Below, in pieces: positions 1-8,215 of a stretch of DNA of 64,000 nucleotides. The notes beneath the pieces were generated by a model. That model was not told the origin of the DNA, ran no database searches, and saw only the letters and a program-made list of their open reading frames with translations. The stretch is from NCBI GenBank assembly GCA_958295515.1, contig CATQGW010000004.1:124001-188000 (forward strand), given 5' to 3'. Within the stretch, counting starts at the first letter, position 1. Every line of letters starts with the position of its first letter. Source of the stretch: an uncultured Dehalococcoidia bacterium (GTDB taxonomy: Bacteria > Chloroflexota > Dehalococcoidia > Bin125). The translations under genes and the position numbers were made by a program.

Positions 1-158
1 CACCGCCCCGCTGGTCACCACCGCGACCTCCACAGCCGCGCGGCGCAGCTCGGCGATCTGGCGCACGAGCTCCTCCAGCACCGCGGGATCGATCCGCTCG
101 CCGCCGCCGGTGAGCAGGTTGGTGCCGAGCTTGGCGATGATTCGCTGGGGGCGCATCA
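1..158 (-). CDS. proB: Glutamate 5-kinase, N-terminal part (cut by window edge)
   Basis: Reading the minus strand from an ATG at 158 gives 52 codons that run off the window. The start matches the amino-acid kinase fold of ProB: a phosphate-binding segment K-L-G-T-N-L-L-T near residue 9, then a helix, then V-V-T-S-G-A-V near residue 46, equivalent to the VSSGAI motif of glutamate 5-kinases. ProB phosphorylates glutamate in the first step of proline synthesis. It is transcribed divergently from the next gene, with 66 bases between them. Another amino-acid kinase cannot be fully excluded from so short a piece. Confidence 0.8.
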
Positions 159-212
159 GCCCGATTTCCCTCGCGGCGCGGCCTCACCGCGCCCTGTTCG
201 CCCTGCGTCGCG

Positions 213-218
213 CATAAT
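213..218 (+). promoter_or_regulatory. Candidate -10 box giving a leaderless start
   Basis: CATAAT ends six bases before the ATG at 225. If this is the -10 element, transcription would begin at or next to the start codon, so the mRNA would be leaderless. No ribosome binding site is visible upstream and no clear -35 box is present. This is weak evidence based on spacing alone. Confidence 0.3.
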
Positions 219-224
219 CACACT

Positions 225-1319
225 ATGCACATGCACATCGACCTCGAACACTGGCTGCGCTGGTGGAGTTTGCATCTTACGTGGGCGCTGCGGGACGCCA
301 AAATGTTGGCCACGCGCACCATGAAGGAATTCTTCGACGATCACTGCACCCAACTCGCCGCCTCGATGTCCTACTACATCCTCTTCTCGATCTTCCCCCT
401 CGCCATCCTGGCAGTCTCAATCGCCGGGTTAATTCTCACCGACGAAAGCCTGCGTGAGCGGGTGATGGACGCGCTCCTGCAAGCGCTGCCCGTCTCCTCG
501 GGCGCGGGACGTGAGGACCTCGAGGCGCTCATTGACCCCATCGCGCGCGGACGCTCGGCGGTCGGGCTGATCAGCATCGCCGGGCTGATCTGGGGCGCGT
601 CGGGCATGATGGGCGCGCTGCGTTTCTCGCTCGACACCGCCTGGGACCACGAGCACCGCCGACCCTTCGTGCGCGGCAAGCTGGTCGACTTCGGCCTCGT
701 CTTCGGCGTCGGCGGACTGCTCGCCCTCTCGATCGGCTCAACGATGCTGCTCCAGGTCGCGCGCGGCCTGAGCGATGATGTATCCAACGCCCTCGGACCC
801 TTCGGCGCGGGCGCGGGCGCCCTCGTCTCGACCATCGCCGTGCTGGTCCCCTTCCTGCTGACCACGACCACCTTCGTGCTGGTCTTCAAGCTGGTGCCCA
901 ACGTGCGTGTGCGCACCCGCGACGCGCTGGCCGGCGCGCTGCTCTCCGCCGTGCTCTTCGAGCTGCTCAAGAACGGCTTCGCCTTCTACCTGCGCAACTT
1001 CTCCAACTACGACGCCGTCTACGGCTCGCTGGGCGCGACCATCGCGCTGCTCTTCTTCATCTACCTCGGGGCCTGCGTGCTGCTGCTGGGCGCGGAGCTG
1101 GCCGCCGAGTGGCCGCGCGTCCTGCACGGCCACTACGACGACGAGCTCGGCTCGGTCACCGGCGGCCGCCGCGGCCCCTGGTACCGCCGCGCGCTGCTCG
1201 CCGCCACCGGCATGGTGATCGACGATGCGCAGCCGCCGGAGATCGGCCCGGATCCGGAGGCGGCCGCGGCGCGTCAGCAGCGCCGCGACGAAGAGCGCTC
1301 GGAGCGGCTCAAACGCTAG
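225..1319 (+). CDS. YihY/BrkB family inner-membrane protein
   Basis: This 364-residue protein has the YihY/BrkB layout. A short amphipathic N-terminus precedes the family motif around residues 45-60 (Q-L-A-A-S-M-S-Y-Y-I-L-F-S-I-F-P), followed by about six membrane segments and a charged cytosolic tail rich in Arg and Glu. The family (once misnamed ribonuclease BN) consists of integral membrane proteins whose substrate is not firmly known. The stop codon overlaps the ileS stop by four bases in a convergent arrangement. Confidence 0.88.
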   Translation: MHMHIDLEHWLRWWSLHLTWALRDAKMLATRTMKEFFDDHCTQLAASMSYYILFSIFPLAILAVSIAGLILTDESLRERVMDALLQALPVSSGAGREDLEALIDPIARGRSAVGLISIAGLIWGASGMMGALRFSLDTAWDHEHRRPFVRGKLVDFGLVFGVGGLLALSIGSTMLLQVARGLSDDVSNALGPFGAGAGALVSTIAVLVPFLLTTTTFVLVFKLVPNVRVRTRDALAGALLSAVLFELLKNGFAFYLRNFSNYDAVYGSLGATIALLFFIYLGACVLLLGAELAAEWPRVLHGHYDDELGSVTGGRRGPWYRRALLAATGMVIDDAQPPEIGPDPEAAAARQQRRDEERSERLKR

Positions 1320-4300
1320 GCGCGAGCGAGCGAGAGGGTCAGCGGGGCGCCCTCGATCGAGGCCGCGGCCTGGTGCGGGTGCGCCGCGCCGTCGTGCGCG
1401 ACCCGCGTCGCCAGCGTCTCCGCCGCAACCAGCGATTCAAACGCACGCAGCGCCGCGCCGAGTTCGGCGTCGTCGGTAGCCAACACGAGCTGGATCCGGT
1501 CCGCCGGGTGTAGCCCGCTGTCGCGGCGGAGCGACTGCACGCGGTGGATCACCTCGCGGGCCAACCCCTCGTGGGCGAGCGGTTCGCTGATTCGCGTATC
1601 GAGGCTGACGCTGCAACTTTCATCCTCGGCGCTGGCCGTGTCTGCGCCGCCGCCCGCTTCGCTCTCAATCAGCAGGTCGTCGGAGCCAAGGCTGATGCCC
1701 TCGATTTCGACGGTCTGGCCGGTCTCGACGACCTGCACGATGTGGGCGGCGAGTTCGGGCGCAAGCGAGCTGAGCGCGCCGCGCAGCGCCGGCAGCTGCG
1801 GCCCCAGCCGCGGACCAAGCACCCGCAGGTTGGGTTTGATCGTGTAGCGGCGAGCGTCCGACCCGGCTTCGGCGAGCTTGACCTCTTTCACGTTCAGCTC
1901 GTCGGCGATGGTCTCCGCGTGCCGTTCGACCGCCGCCGCGTCGGCCGCGGTCGGCACGGCGACGCTGACCGCGGCAAGCGGCTGGCGCACCTTAATGCCG
2001 GCGTTGCTGCGCGCCGCCCGCCCCAGCGACGCGACACGCTGCACCAGCGCCATCTCGGTGTTGAGCCGCTCGTCGATCTGCGCCGCTTCGGCCGTCGGCC
2101 AGTCGGCGAGATGCACCGATTCGGCTGCGTCCGCGTCCTGCTCCGCGACGAGATTGCGCCAGATTTCCTCCGCCAGGTACGGCGTCATCGGCGCGAGCAG
2201 TCGCGCGAGCGTCGTGAGCACCGTGTAGAGCGTCTCGTAGGCAGCGGCCTTGGCGCTGCGATCGGCGGCGGCTCCACCTCGCGCCGATGACCAGAAGCGG
2301 CGGCGGCTGCGGCGGACGTACCAATTGCTCAGCGCATCTACGAAGCGCTCCAGCGCGCGCGCCGCGTCGGTCGCGTCGTAGGCCTCGAGCGCGGCGGTCA
2401 CGCGCTCGATCAACGCATGCAACTCGCTGAGGATCCAGCGGTCCAAGTCAAGCGGCGCGCCCACCGCCCTATCGCCCGGACGCCAGCCGTCGATGTTCGC
2501 GTAGGTCACGAAGAAGGCGTAGGTGTTCCACAGCGTGTGCAGGAAACGCCGCTGCGCTTCGCCCACGAGCCGCTCCGAAAAGCGGCGCGGATTGCCCGCC
2601 GGCGAAGCCACGTAGCAGTACCAGCGCAGCGCGTCCGCGCCGTGCGCGTCGAGCACCGACCAGGGGTCAACGACGTTGCCGCGCGACTTGCTCATCTTCT
2701 CGCCCTGCTCGTCGAGGATGTGACCGAGCGAAAGCACGTGTCGGAAAGAGGTCGGTTCGGGCACCGCCTCGGCGTTGTGCAGCAGCACCGCTTCGGCGTG
2801 CAGCGAGTAGAACCAGCCGCGCGTCTGATCGACCGCCTCGCAGATGAAGTCGGCCGGGAAGCGCTCCGCGAACAGCTCCTGATTTTCAAACGGGTAGTGC
2901 CATTGCGCGTAGGGCATCGCTCCGCTGTCGAACCAGGCGTCGGCGACTTCGGGGATGCGGCGCGCCTCGCCGCCGCACGCTTCACAGCGGATCAGCACAT
3001 CGTCCACCACCGGGCGGTGCGGATCGCTGAGGTCGGGCGGATCGCCCACAGCGCGCCGGCGCAGCTCGTCGAACGAGCCCACGCAATCGGTCCGGCCGCA
3101 GCTCTCACAGCGCCAGAACGGCAGCGGCGTGCCCCAGTAGCGCTCGCGGCTGATCGCCCAGTCCACGTTGTTCGAGAGCCAGTCGCCGTAGCGCCCGCGT
3201 CGGATGTGCTCGGGATGCCACTGAATCAGGTGCTCGTTGCTGTCCAACAGCGAATCGCGCAGGCGGCTGGTGGCGATGTACCACGAGGGCTTGGCGTAGT
3301 AGAGCAGCGGCGTATCGCAGCGCCAGCAGAACGGGTACGTGTGGCGAATGGTCTGCTGCCGCAGCAGCTGTCCGCGGCTGTCGAGATCCGCGATCACGTC
3401 CGCGTCGGCATCCTTGACCCACTTGCCTACGAACGACGGACCCGCCGACGGATCCCCGGTCATCAGCCCGCGCAGATCGACCGGCTGGCGGAACAGCAGT
3501 CCCGCGTCGCGCCCCAGCAGATAGTCGTCCTCGCCGAACGCCGGCGCGATGTGAACGATCCCCGAACCCTCCTCCATCGAGACGAAATCGGCGGTCACGA
3601 CGCGGCGCGCCGGCAGTTCGTCGTCTTCGCATTCAACCAACCGCGCGCCCTCAAAGCGCCAGGCGCTGTTGCCCCACTGCTCGGGTTCGTACAGCCCCTC
3701 GTAGGTCACGCCCTCCAGCTTCGCGCCGTCTACGCGCGCCGCCACCCGCACACCCTCGATGTCCCCCAGCGCACGCTCGACCAGACGCTCCGCGAGCAGC
3801 AGCCGCGACCCGTCGGGCAGCTGCACCGCCGCATAGCTCTCATCGGCGGCCACCGCCAGACCGCTGTTGGCCGGCAGCGTCCACGGCGTCGTCGTCCAGG
3901 CCAACAGATCGGTCGGACCGGTATGGCGCAGCGCCGACGGCAGCGTGTCGTTGTGGGCGCGGAAGCGAATCCAGATGCTCGGGTCCGGCGTGTCCTCCGC
4001 ATAGCCCTGCGCCACCTCGTGGCTGGAGAGCGAAGTCTCGCAGCGCGGACAGTGCGGCGTCGTGCGCCGCGCCTCGTAGATCAGGTCCTGATCCCAGAGC
4101 GTCTTGAAAATCCACCAACAGGACTCGATGTACTCCGGCGTGTACGTGCGGTAGGCATCGCTCATGTCGATCCAGAACGCCACCCGATCCGTCATGTCCT
4201 CCCACTGCTCGACGTAGCGCATCACCGACTCGCGGCACTGTTGGTTGAAGCGCTCGATCCCGTAGTCCTCGATCTCGGCCTTGGAGCTCAGCCCCAGCTC

Positions 4301-4615
4301 GCGCTCGACCTCCAGCTCTACCGGCAGGCCGTGCGTGTCCCAGCCGCCCTTGCGCGGCACCCGCCGCCCGCGCATCGTCTGGTAGCGAGGGAAGAGGTCC
4401 TTGAAGACACGCGAGAGCACGTGATGCACGCCCGGCGCGCCGTTCGCCGTCGGCGGACCTTCGTAGAACGAGAACACCGCGTCCGCGGGGCGCTCTTCAA
4501 TGCTGCGGCGGAAAATCTCGCGCTCGCGCCAGAACTCGCGCGTCTCCGCCTCCAGCTGCGTATGCGGCAGCATCGCGTCGATCGGTCGGAACGGATTGTG
4601 GGCCTCGTCGCTCAT
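1316..4615 (-). CDS. ileS: Isoleucyl-tRNA synthetase, type 2 with GXHH signature
   Basis: This is a 1099-residue class I synthetase that charges tRNA-Ile. The ATG at 4615 is chosen because it overlaps the upstream stop as ATGA and gives a normal N-terminus. The first signature motif, normally HXGH, reads G62-V63-H64-H65 (bases 4421-4432) within the G-P-P-T-A-N-G context typical of type 2 enzymes. The second, K640-M-S-K-S644, is canonical (2684-2698). CxxC pairs in the editing and C-terminal parts suggest bound zinc. Length and motif context fit the eukaryote-like IleRS2 group, which is naturally less sensitive to mupirocin; published work links the GXHH variant to hyper-resistance. That this enzyme is resistant is inferred from the motif. 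It is probably the last gene of a murJ/zinc-ribbon/small-protein/ileS run. Confidence 0.96.
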   Translation of the reverse strand: MSDEAHNPFRPIDAMLPHTQLEAETREFWREREIFRRSIEERPADAVFSFYEGPPTANGAPGVHHVLSRVFKDLFPRYQTMRGRRVPRKGGWDTHGLPVELEVERELGLSSKAEIEDYGIERFNQQCRESVMRYVEQWEDMTDRVAFWIDMSDAYRTYTPEYIESCWWIFKTLWDQDLIYEARRTTPHCPRCETSLSSHEVAQGYAEDTPDPSIWIRFRAHNDTLPSALRHTGPTDLLAWTTTPWTLPANSGLAVAADESYAAVQLPDGSRLLLAERLVERALGDIEGVRVAARVDGAKLEGVTYEGLYEPEQWGNSAWRFEGARLVECEDDELPARRVVTADFVSMEEGSGIVHIAPAFGEDDYLLGRDAGLLFRQPVDLRGLMTGDPSAGPSFVGKWVKDADADVIADLDSRGQLLRQQTIRHTYPFCWRCDTPLLYYAKPSWYIATSRLRDSLLDSNEHLIQWHPEHIRRGRYGDWLSNNVDWAISRERYWGTPLPFWRCESCGRTDCVGSFDELRRRAVGDPPDLSDPHRPVVDDVLIRCEACGGEARRIPEVADAWFDSGAMPYAQWHYPFENQELFAERFPADFICEAVDQTRGWFYSLHAEAVLLHNAEAVPEPTSFRHVLSLGHILDEQGEKMSKSRGNVVDPWSVLDAHGADALRWYCYVASPAGNPRRFSERLVGEAQRRFLHTLWNTYAFFVTYANIDGWRPGDRAVGAPLDLDRWILSELHALIERVTAALEAYDATDAARALERFVDALSNWYVRRSRRRFWSSARGGAAADRSAKAAAYETLYTVLTTLARLLAPMTPYLAEEIWRNLVAEQDADAAESVHLADWPTAEAAQIDERLNTEMALVQRVASLGRAARSNAGIKVRQPLAAVSVAVPTAADAAAVERHAETIADELNVKEVKLAEAGSDARRYTIKPNLRVLGPRLGPQLPALRGALSSLAPELAAHIVQVVETGQTVEIEGISLGSDDLLIESEAGGGADTASAEDESCSVSLDTRISEPLAHEGLAREVIHRVQSLRRDSGLHPADRIQLVLATDDAELGAALRAFESLVAAETLATRVAHDGAAHPHQAAASIEGAPLTLSLARA

Positions 4616-4983
4616 GGAATCGGCGCTTCCCTGCTCTCTGCCATCTCTGCTGGCTGGTCTGCTGGCTGGCCGCCGAGCATGTCGGCGGCGTGTTCGGTGA
4701 TGTATTCGTCCGCGATAGCAGCCATCCGCTGCCGCGTTTCGCCGTCTACTTTGCCCTGGAACCGGTCGATCAGCATCCGCATCTGCGCGCGCGCCTGCTG
4801 AGCCGACGAAACATCCTCGTCCAACAGCGTCTGTTTGGCCAGCGCTTCGGCGATCACCTTCGAATATTCGCCGACGATCCGGGCGATGTCCTGCGGCTCG
4901 CTCTCCGCTTCGCTCGCGGACCTGGAGCGCCGGCGGCGCAGCAGGCGCGCCAGCCCTCGCCGCTCCTGTTCGGACTCCGACAT
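4612..4983 (-). CDS. Small charged protein of unknown function upstream of ileS
   Basis: The 123-residue product is not recognised. Residues 1-30 are strongly basic with many Arg, the middle is predicted helical (about 33-95), and the tail is rich in Ala, Pro and Glu. No Cys pair, signal peptide or membrane segment is visible. Its TGA overlaps the ileS ATG as ATGA, which suggests translational coupling, and it lies 31 bases after the zinc-ribbon gene. It is probably real because its frame is open throughout and it fills the gap in the operon. Confidence 0.6.
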   Translation of the reverse strand: MSESEQERRGLARLLRRRRSRSASEAESEPQDIARIVGEYSKVIAEALAKQTLLDEDVSSAQQARAQMRMLIDRFQGKVDGETRQRMAAIADEYITEHAADMLGGQPADQPAEMAESREAPIP

Positions 4984-5014
4984 TCGGGCTCCGTGCCGCC
5001 AACCGTGCGGCCGC

Positions 5015-5488
5015 TCAGGCGCGGCTTCGCTCGTTTTCGGGAATCTGCACGCCGGGCTTGGGCGGAATCAGTCCGTTGCGCAGGTCCTGGTTGATCCCGT
5101 CCACATGGCAAGGCCGCTGCCCCCAGCGCCCCTGCATCTCGTCCAGCTGATAGCCCAGCGTCATGATCCGCTTGACCGTCGAGCAGAACACCGGGCGGTC
5201 GCCGCGCGGCAGGAACGGCACCTCGATCATGTCCCCGCACATCGCGCAGGCAGCCGGGTGCATCTGGCGCGGCGTGCGTCCGCCGAACGAGGCCGCCCCT
5301 CCGTAGCGCGTGTAGCCCGCCGTCGATTCCAGCGTCGTGCGCGCGTTCTTGCGCGCGCTGCGGCAGTCCGGGCAGCGCACCGGGTCGTTCTGCAAGCCTT
5401 TGCTGGCGTAGAACTCCTGCTCGCCCGCGGTGAACACAAAGTCGCGCCCGCAATCGCGGCAGACGATTGATCGATCCTGCATTGCCAT
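5015..5488 (-). CDS. Zinc-ribbon domain protein
   Basis: The 157-residue protein opens with a probable zinc-ribbon: C10-x2-C13, then F-T-A-G-E-Q-E-F-Y, then C-P-D-C about 25 residues later. This pattern is shared by a small family of bacterial zinc-ribbon proteins of unknown role. A second half-ribbon follows (C-A-M-C-G), but its partner reads F-C-S-T-V where relatives often have a C-x2-C pair, so the second site may be incomplete. No enzyme motif is seen. It lies between murJ and the small gene before ileS on the same strand. Confidence 0.8.
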   Translation of the reverse strand: MAMQDRSIVCRDCGRDFVFTAGEQEFYASKGLQNDPVRCPDCRSARKNARTTLESTAGYTRYGGAASFGGRTPRQMHPAACAMCGDMIEVPFLPRGDRPVFCSTVKRIMTLGYQLDEMQGRWGQRPCHVDGINQDLRNGLIPPKPGVQIPENERSRA

Positions 5489-5562
5489 CGGATACCTCGT
5501 CGCATCCGCCGTCGGGGGCGGGCGCTTGATCTGTCTGGGTTCGACGATATCAGAGGCCGCAT

Positions 5563-7284
5563 TCAGCGGCGCAGCGCGCCCAGCCGCTGCTCGATTCGCT
5601 CCAGCAGCGCCGAGGCTTCTTCGTGGCGCAGAATCAGACAGATCGCGCCGTAGACCACGCCGCCGCCGATCACGCCGACGGCCAGCGCGAAGGGCGAGTC
5701 GGCCCCGAAGCGCGGCTCGCCCTCGAGCAGCGTCAGCAGCACGAACAGCACCTGCGCCATCAGCGCCGCGGCGAGCACCGTTTTGCCGACCGAGGTCAGC
5801 AAAGCGCGCGATCCGAGCCGCCCGCGCAGCCGCAGATTGAGCAGCGCAAAGAGCAGCACCGCCTCCCCGATCGTCGCGACCGAGAGCGCCAGCGCCAGCC
5901 CGCGCAGCTCCATCCCGTCCACCAGCGCCGCGGCCAGGATCAGGTTGGTCAGCATCGAGGCGATCGCCAGCGCGACCGGCGTCCGCGTGTCGCCCAGCAC
6001 ATAGAAGCCGCGCGAGAGGATCTCGATCGCCGCGTGCGCGAAGAGGCCGACCGAGTAGAAGAGCAGCGCGTCGGACACCAGCTGCGTGGCAGCGGCGTCA
6101 AACGCGCCGTGCTCCAGCAGCGTCTTCACGATCGAATCGCGCAGCATCAGCATCCCCACGCTGGCCGGGATGGTCAGGAAGAGCGTGAAGCGCAGCGCAC
6201 GGCTGACCATCCACTCGACCGCCTCCGCCCCGCCCGTCGCCGCCCGCTCCGCCAGCGTTGGAAAGATCGCCGTCGCCAGCGACATCCCGAACAACCCCAC
6301 CGGGAACATCAGAATCAACCAGGCGAAATTGAGCGCCGAAATCGAGGAGTCGCCCACCAGCGAGCCGAAAAAGGTCAGCGCGATCAGGTTGATCTGCGCC
6401 GCCGCCAGCCCCAGCATGCGCGGCCCCATCAGCCGCAGCACCTCGCGCACCGCCGGATCGCGCAGGCTCAGCGCCGGACGCAGACGCGCGCCCACAGCGG
6501 TGAGCGCCGGCAACTGCACCAGCAGGTGCGCCCCGCTGCCGGCCAGCACCCCGATCACCAGCGCCTCCACCCCCAGATGCGCCGGCAGCAGCAGCGCGCC
6601 CAGAATGATCGCCAGGTTGTAGAGCATCGGCGAGATGCCCGGCAGTAAGAAATGCTGCCGCGCGTGCAGCATCCCGGTCAGCATCCCCGACACGGCGAAC
6701 AGGATCGGCGAGAGCAGCAGCAGGCGAGTCAGCAGAACCGCGTCGGCCAGCACCGCCTCCTGGACGCCGCTGTCTTCGCCCAGACCCGGCGCGAGCGCCG
6801 GCACAATCCAGTGCGCGCACAGAAAGACCACGGCGGACAGCGCGATGGTGCCGATCAGCACCCAGTTCAGCACGATGCTGGCCAGCCGCCAGGCGGCGTA
6901 GTCGCCCCGCTCGCCGAGCACCCGCGCGAAGACCGGAATAAACGCGCTCGCCAGCGTCGCCCCGGCCAGCAGCTGGAAGACCAGATCGGGCAGCCGCATC
7001 GCCACCCAGAAGGCGTCGAGCTCAACCGTTGCGCCGTATTGGTCCGCGATCACCACCGCCCGCGCCGCGCCCAGCAGGCGGCTGCCGAGGAACGCCAGCC
7101 CGAGCAGCAGCGCCGCCCCCGCCACTCCGCCGCCGGTGCTGAAGAGCAACTCCCGCAGCGTCGGGCGGCGGCGCGGCGGTGGGTGCTGGGGGATCGTGGG
7201 GCGGCGAATGTGTGCGGACCGTTCCAGCCATAGGCGGCCGCCGGCCCGTCGGAGCCGCGCCGCGCAAATCGGCCTGTTGGACAC
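5563..7284 (-). CDS. murJ: Lipid II flippase MurJ
   Basis: This is a polytopic membrane protein of the MurJ/MviN (MOP) superfamily that moves lipid-linked peptidoglycan precursors across the membrane. About 14 hydrophobic segments are visible. The first contains S-R-L-L-G-A-A-R-A-V-V-I-A-D, and it is followed by the family stretch around D-A-F-W-V-A-M-R-L-P-D-L. The start is uncertain because no ATG precedes the first helix. GTG at 7284 gives 573 residues; a TTG at 7149 would give 528, closer to the usual MurJ length. The open frame continues upstream over rpsT on the other strand and should not be annotated that far. Peptidoglycan synthesis is also represented by the penicillin-binding protein at 22292. 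Confidence 0.9.
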   Translation of the reverse strand: MSNRPICAARLRRAGGRLWLERSAHIRRPTIPQHPPPRRRPTLRELLFSTGGGVAGAALLLGLAFLGSRLLGAARAVVIADQYGATVELDAFWVAMRLPDLVFQLLAGATLASAFIPVFARVLGERGDYAAWRLASIVLNWVLIGTIALSAVVFLCAHWIVPALAPGLGEDSGVQEAVLADAVLLTRLLLLSPILFAVSGMLTGMLHARQHFLLPGISPMLYNLAIILGALLLPAHLGVEALVIGVLAGSGAHLLVQLPALTAVGARLRPALSLRDPAVREVLRLMGPRMLGLAAAQINLIALTFFGSLVGDSSISALNFAWLILMFPVGLFGMSLATAIFPTLAERAATGGAEAVEWMVSRALRFTLFLTIPASVGMLMLRDSIVKTLLEHGAFDAAATQLVSDALLFYSVGLFAHAAIEILSRGFYVLGDTRTPVALAIASMLTNLILAAALVDGMELRGLALALSVATIGEAVLLFALLNLRLRGRLGSRALLTSVGKTVLAAALMAQVLFVLLTLLEGEPRFGADSPFALAVGVIGGGVVYGAICLILRHEEASALLERIEQRLGALRR

Positions 7285-7305
7285 TGCGCCAGTCGCTGAT
7301 ACGAT
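7277..7305 (+). promoter_or_regulatory. Candidate rpsT promoter
   Basis: TTGGAC at 7277-7282 and TACGAT at 7300-7305 are separated by 17 bases, the ideal sigma-70 spacing. The -10 box matches four of six consensus bases and the -35 box matches the TTG core. A strong GGAGGAAGG ribosome binding site follows at about 7317-7325, before the GTG start of rpsT. Confidence 0.45.
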
Positions 7306-7328
7306 AACCGTGTCGAAGGAGGAAGGCC

Positions 7329-7682
7329 GTGCCCAACAAGGCCGCCGCTGAGAAATACCTGCGCGCCTCGCAGCGCCGCCGCATGCGCAACAAGCCCGTG
7401 CGGACCTACGCCCGCACCACCGTGCGCGCCGCACTGGAAGCGATCGAAGACGCCTCCGACGCCGCCACCGACACGGGCGCCGCCGCCGATTGGACGCAGG
7501 CTGAGGAGCGCATCCAGCTCGCCGTCGGCGCGCTCGACCGCGCCGCCCAAAAAGGCGTAATGCACGCCAACACCGCCGCGCGCCGCAAGAGCCGCCTGCT
7601 GCGCCGCTTCCACCAAGCCCGCAACCCCGAGTCCCCCAGCAAGCGTCGCGTCCCCCCTCCCGAGCCCGCCCGCACCCCCTAG
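7329..7682 (+). CDS. rpsT: 30S ribosomal protein S20
   Basis: The product begins M-P-N-K-A-A-A-E-K, with dense Arg and Lys through residues 10-40 and a helical body typical of bacterial S20. The motif K-G-V-M-H-A-N-T-A-A-R-R-K-S-R-L near residue 75 is the family signature. S20 binds 16S rRNA early in 30S assembly. At 117 residues it is longer than the usual 85-90, mainly because of a Pro/Arg-rich C-terminal tail. The GTG start follows a strong Shine-Dalgarno sequence. Confidence 0.95.
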   Translation: MPNKAAAEKYLRASQRRRMRNKPVRTYARTTVRAALEAIEDASDAATDTGAAADWTQAEERIQLAVGALDRAAQKGVMHANTAARRKSRLLRRFHQARNPESPSKRRVPPPEPARTP

Positions 7683-7741
7683 CCCTCGAACCGCACGCCC
7701 CCCACTGTAGATGCGTTGGCTGAACGCGGCTGAGCGGCTGG

Positions 7742-8215
7742 TCAGGCTCCGCTGAGCGCCTTTCGCAGAGGAGCTCCGCTGCGAATCGCTTTGATCTCAT
7801 AGAGTCTGCCGCAGAACTCAACCTTCTCTTTCGCCGTGGGCTTCCTCCCCTTGGGGGGTCGATTGAACCTGCCGCGGTACACGACGACGGGGCGGAACCG
7901 CACCTGCAACGCATCGTCTCGCGACAACCATTGATCGGCGATCCGACCACCTTCCGTGAGTTGCTCCGCGACCTGGGCGAGCTCGACATCGCCGCGCTTC
8001 AGCTCGATGGGAGCGATCAGGTGCTCGTCGCAGGCCAGGACGAAGTCGCACCGACGCTTCTTCGGATCGATTTTCAGCTCGCCGCAGTCCAGATCCACCA
8101 GAATCCTCGGCTTCGGTAGCTCGTCAAGACTCGCCAAGACACCCTCTTTCCGACAGCGGGTTGCCTGGCACCGCTTCGGCGTGCGCGCCCGGACCGTGTC
8201 GACGAGGGCGCTCAT
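7742..8215 (-). CDS. Small PD-(D/E)XK-like protein paired with an ATPase
   Basis: The 157-residue product has the spacing of a restriction-endonuclease fold active site: D57 followed by E71-L-K73 after a strand (C-D-F-V-L and then A-P-I-E-L-K-R). A basic C-terminal half follows. I do not recognise a named family. The ATG at 8215 is chosen over an upstream in-frame ATG because it overlaps the ATPase stop as ATGA. Tight coupling to an ABC-type ATPase and position beside a restriction-modification gene suggest a nuclease effector in a defence module. The fold is inferred from three residues and predicted strand order only. Confidence 0.6.
   Translation of the reverse strand: MSALVDTVRARTPKRCQATRCRKEGVLASLDELPKPRILVDLDCGELKIDPKKRRCDFVLACDEHLIAPIELKRGDVELAQVAEQLTEGGRIADQWLSRDDALQVRFRPVVVYRGRFNRPPKGRKPTAKEKVEFCGRLYEIKAIRSGAPLRKALSGA

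Noticed and set aside
2417-4801. Long plus-strand frame opposite ileS
   Set aside because: It is antisense to a clear synthetase gene, with Arg/Ala/Val-rich low-complexity sequence caused by GC-rich codon bias.
5489-5562. T-box or other riboswitch for the ileS operon
   Set aside because: Only 74 bases lie here and no T-box sequence or specifier stem is visible.
7285-7989. Upstream extension of the murJ frame
   Set aside because: It covers rpsT and the 3' end of the nuclease-like gene, and the added residues are low-complexity.
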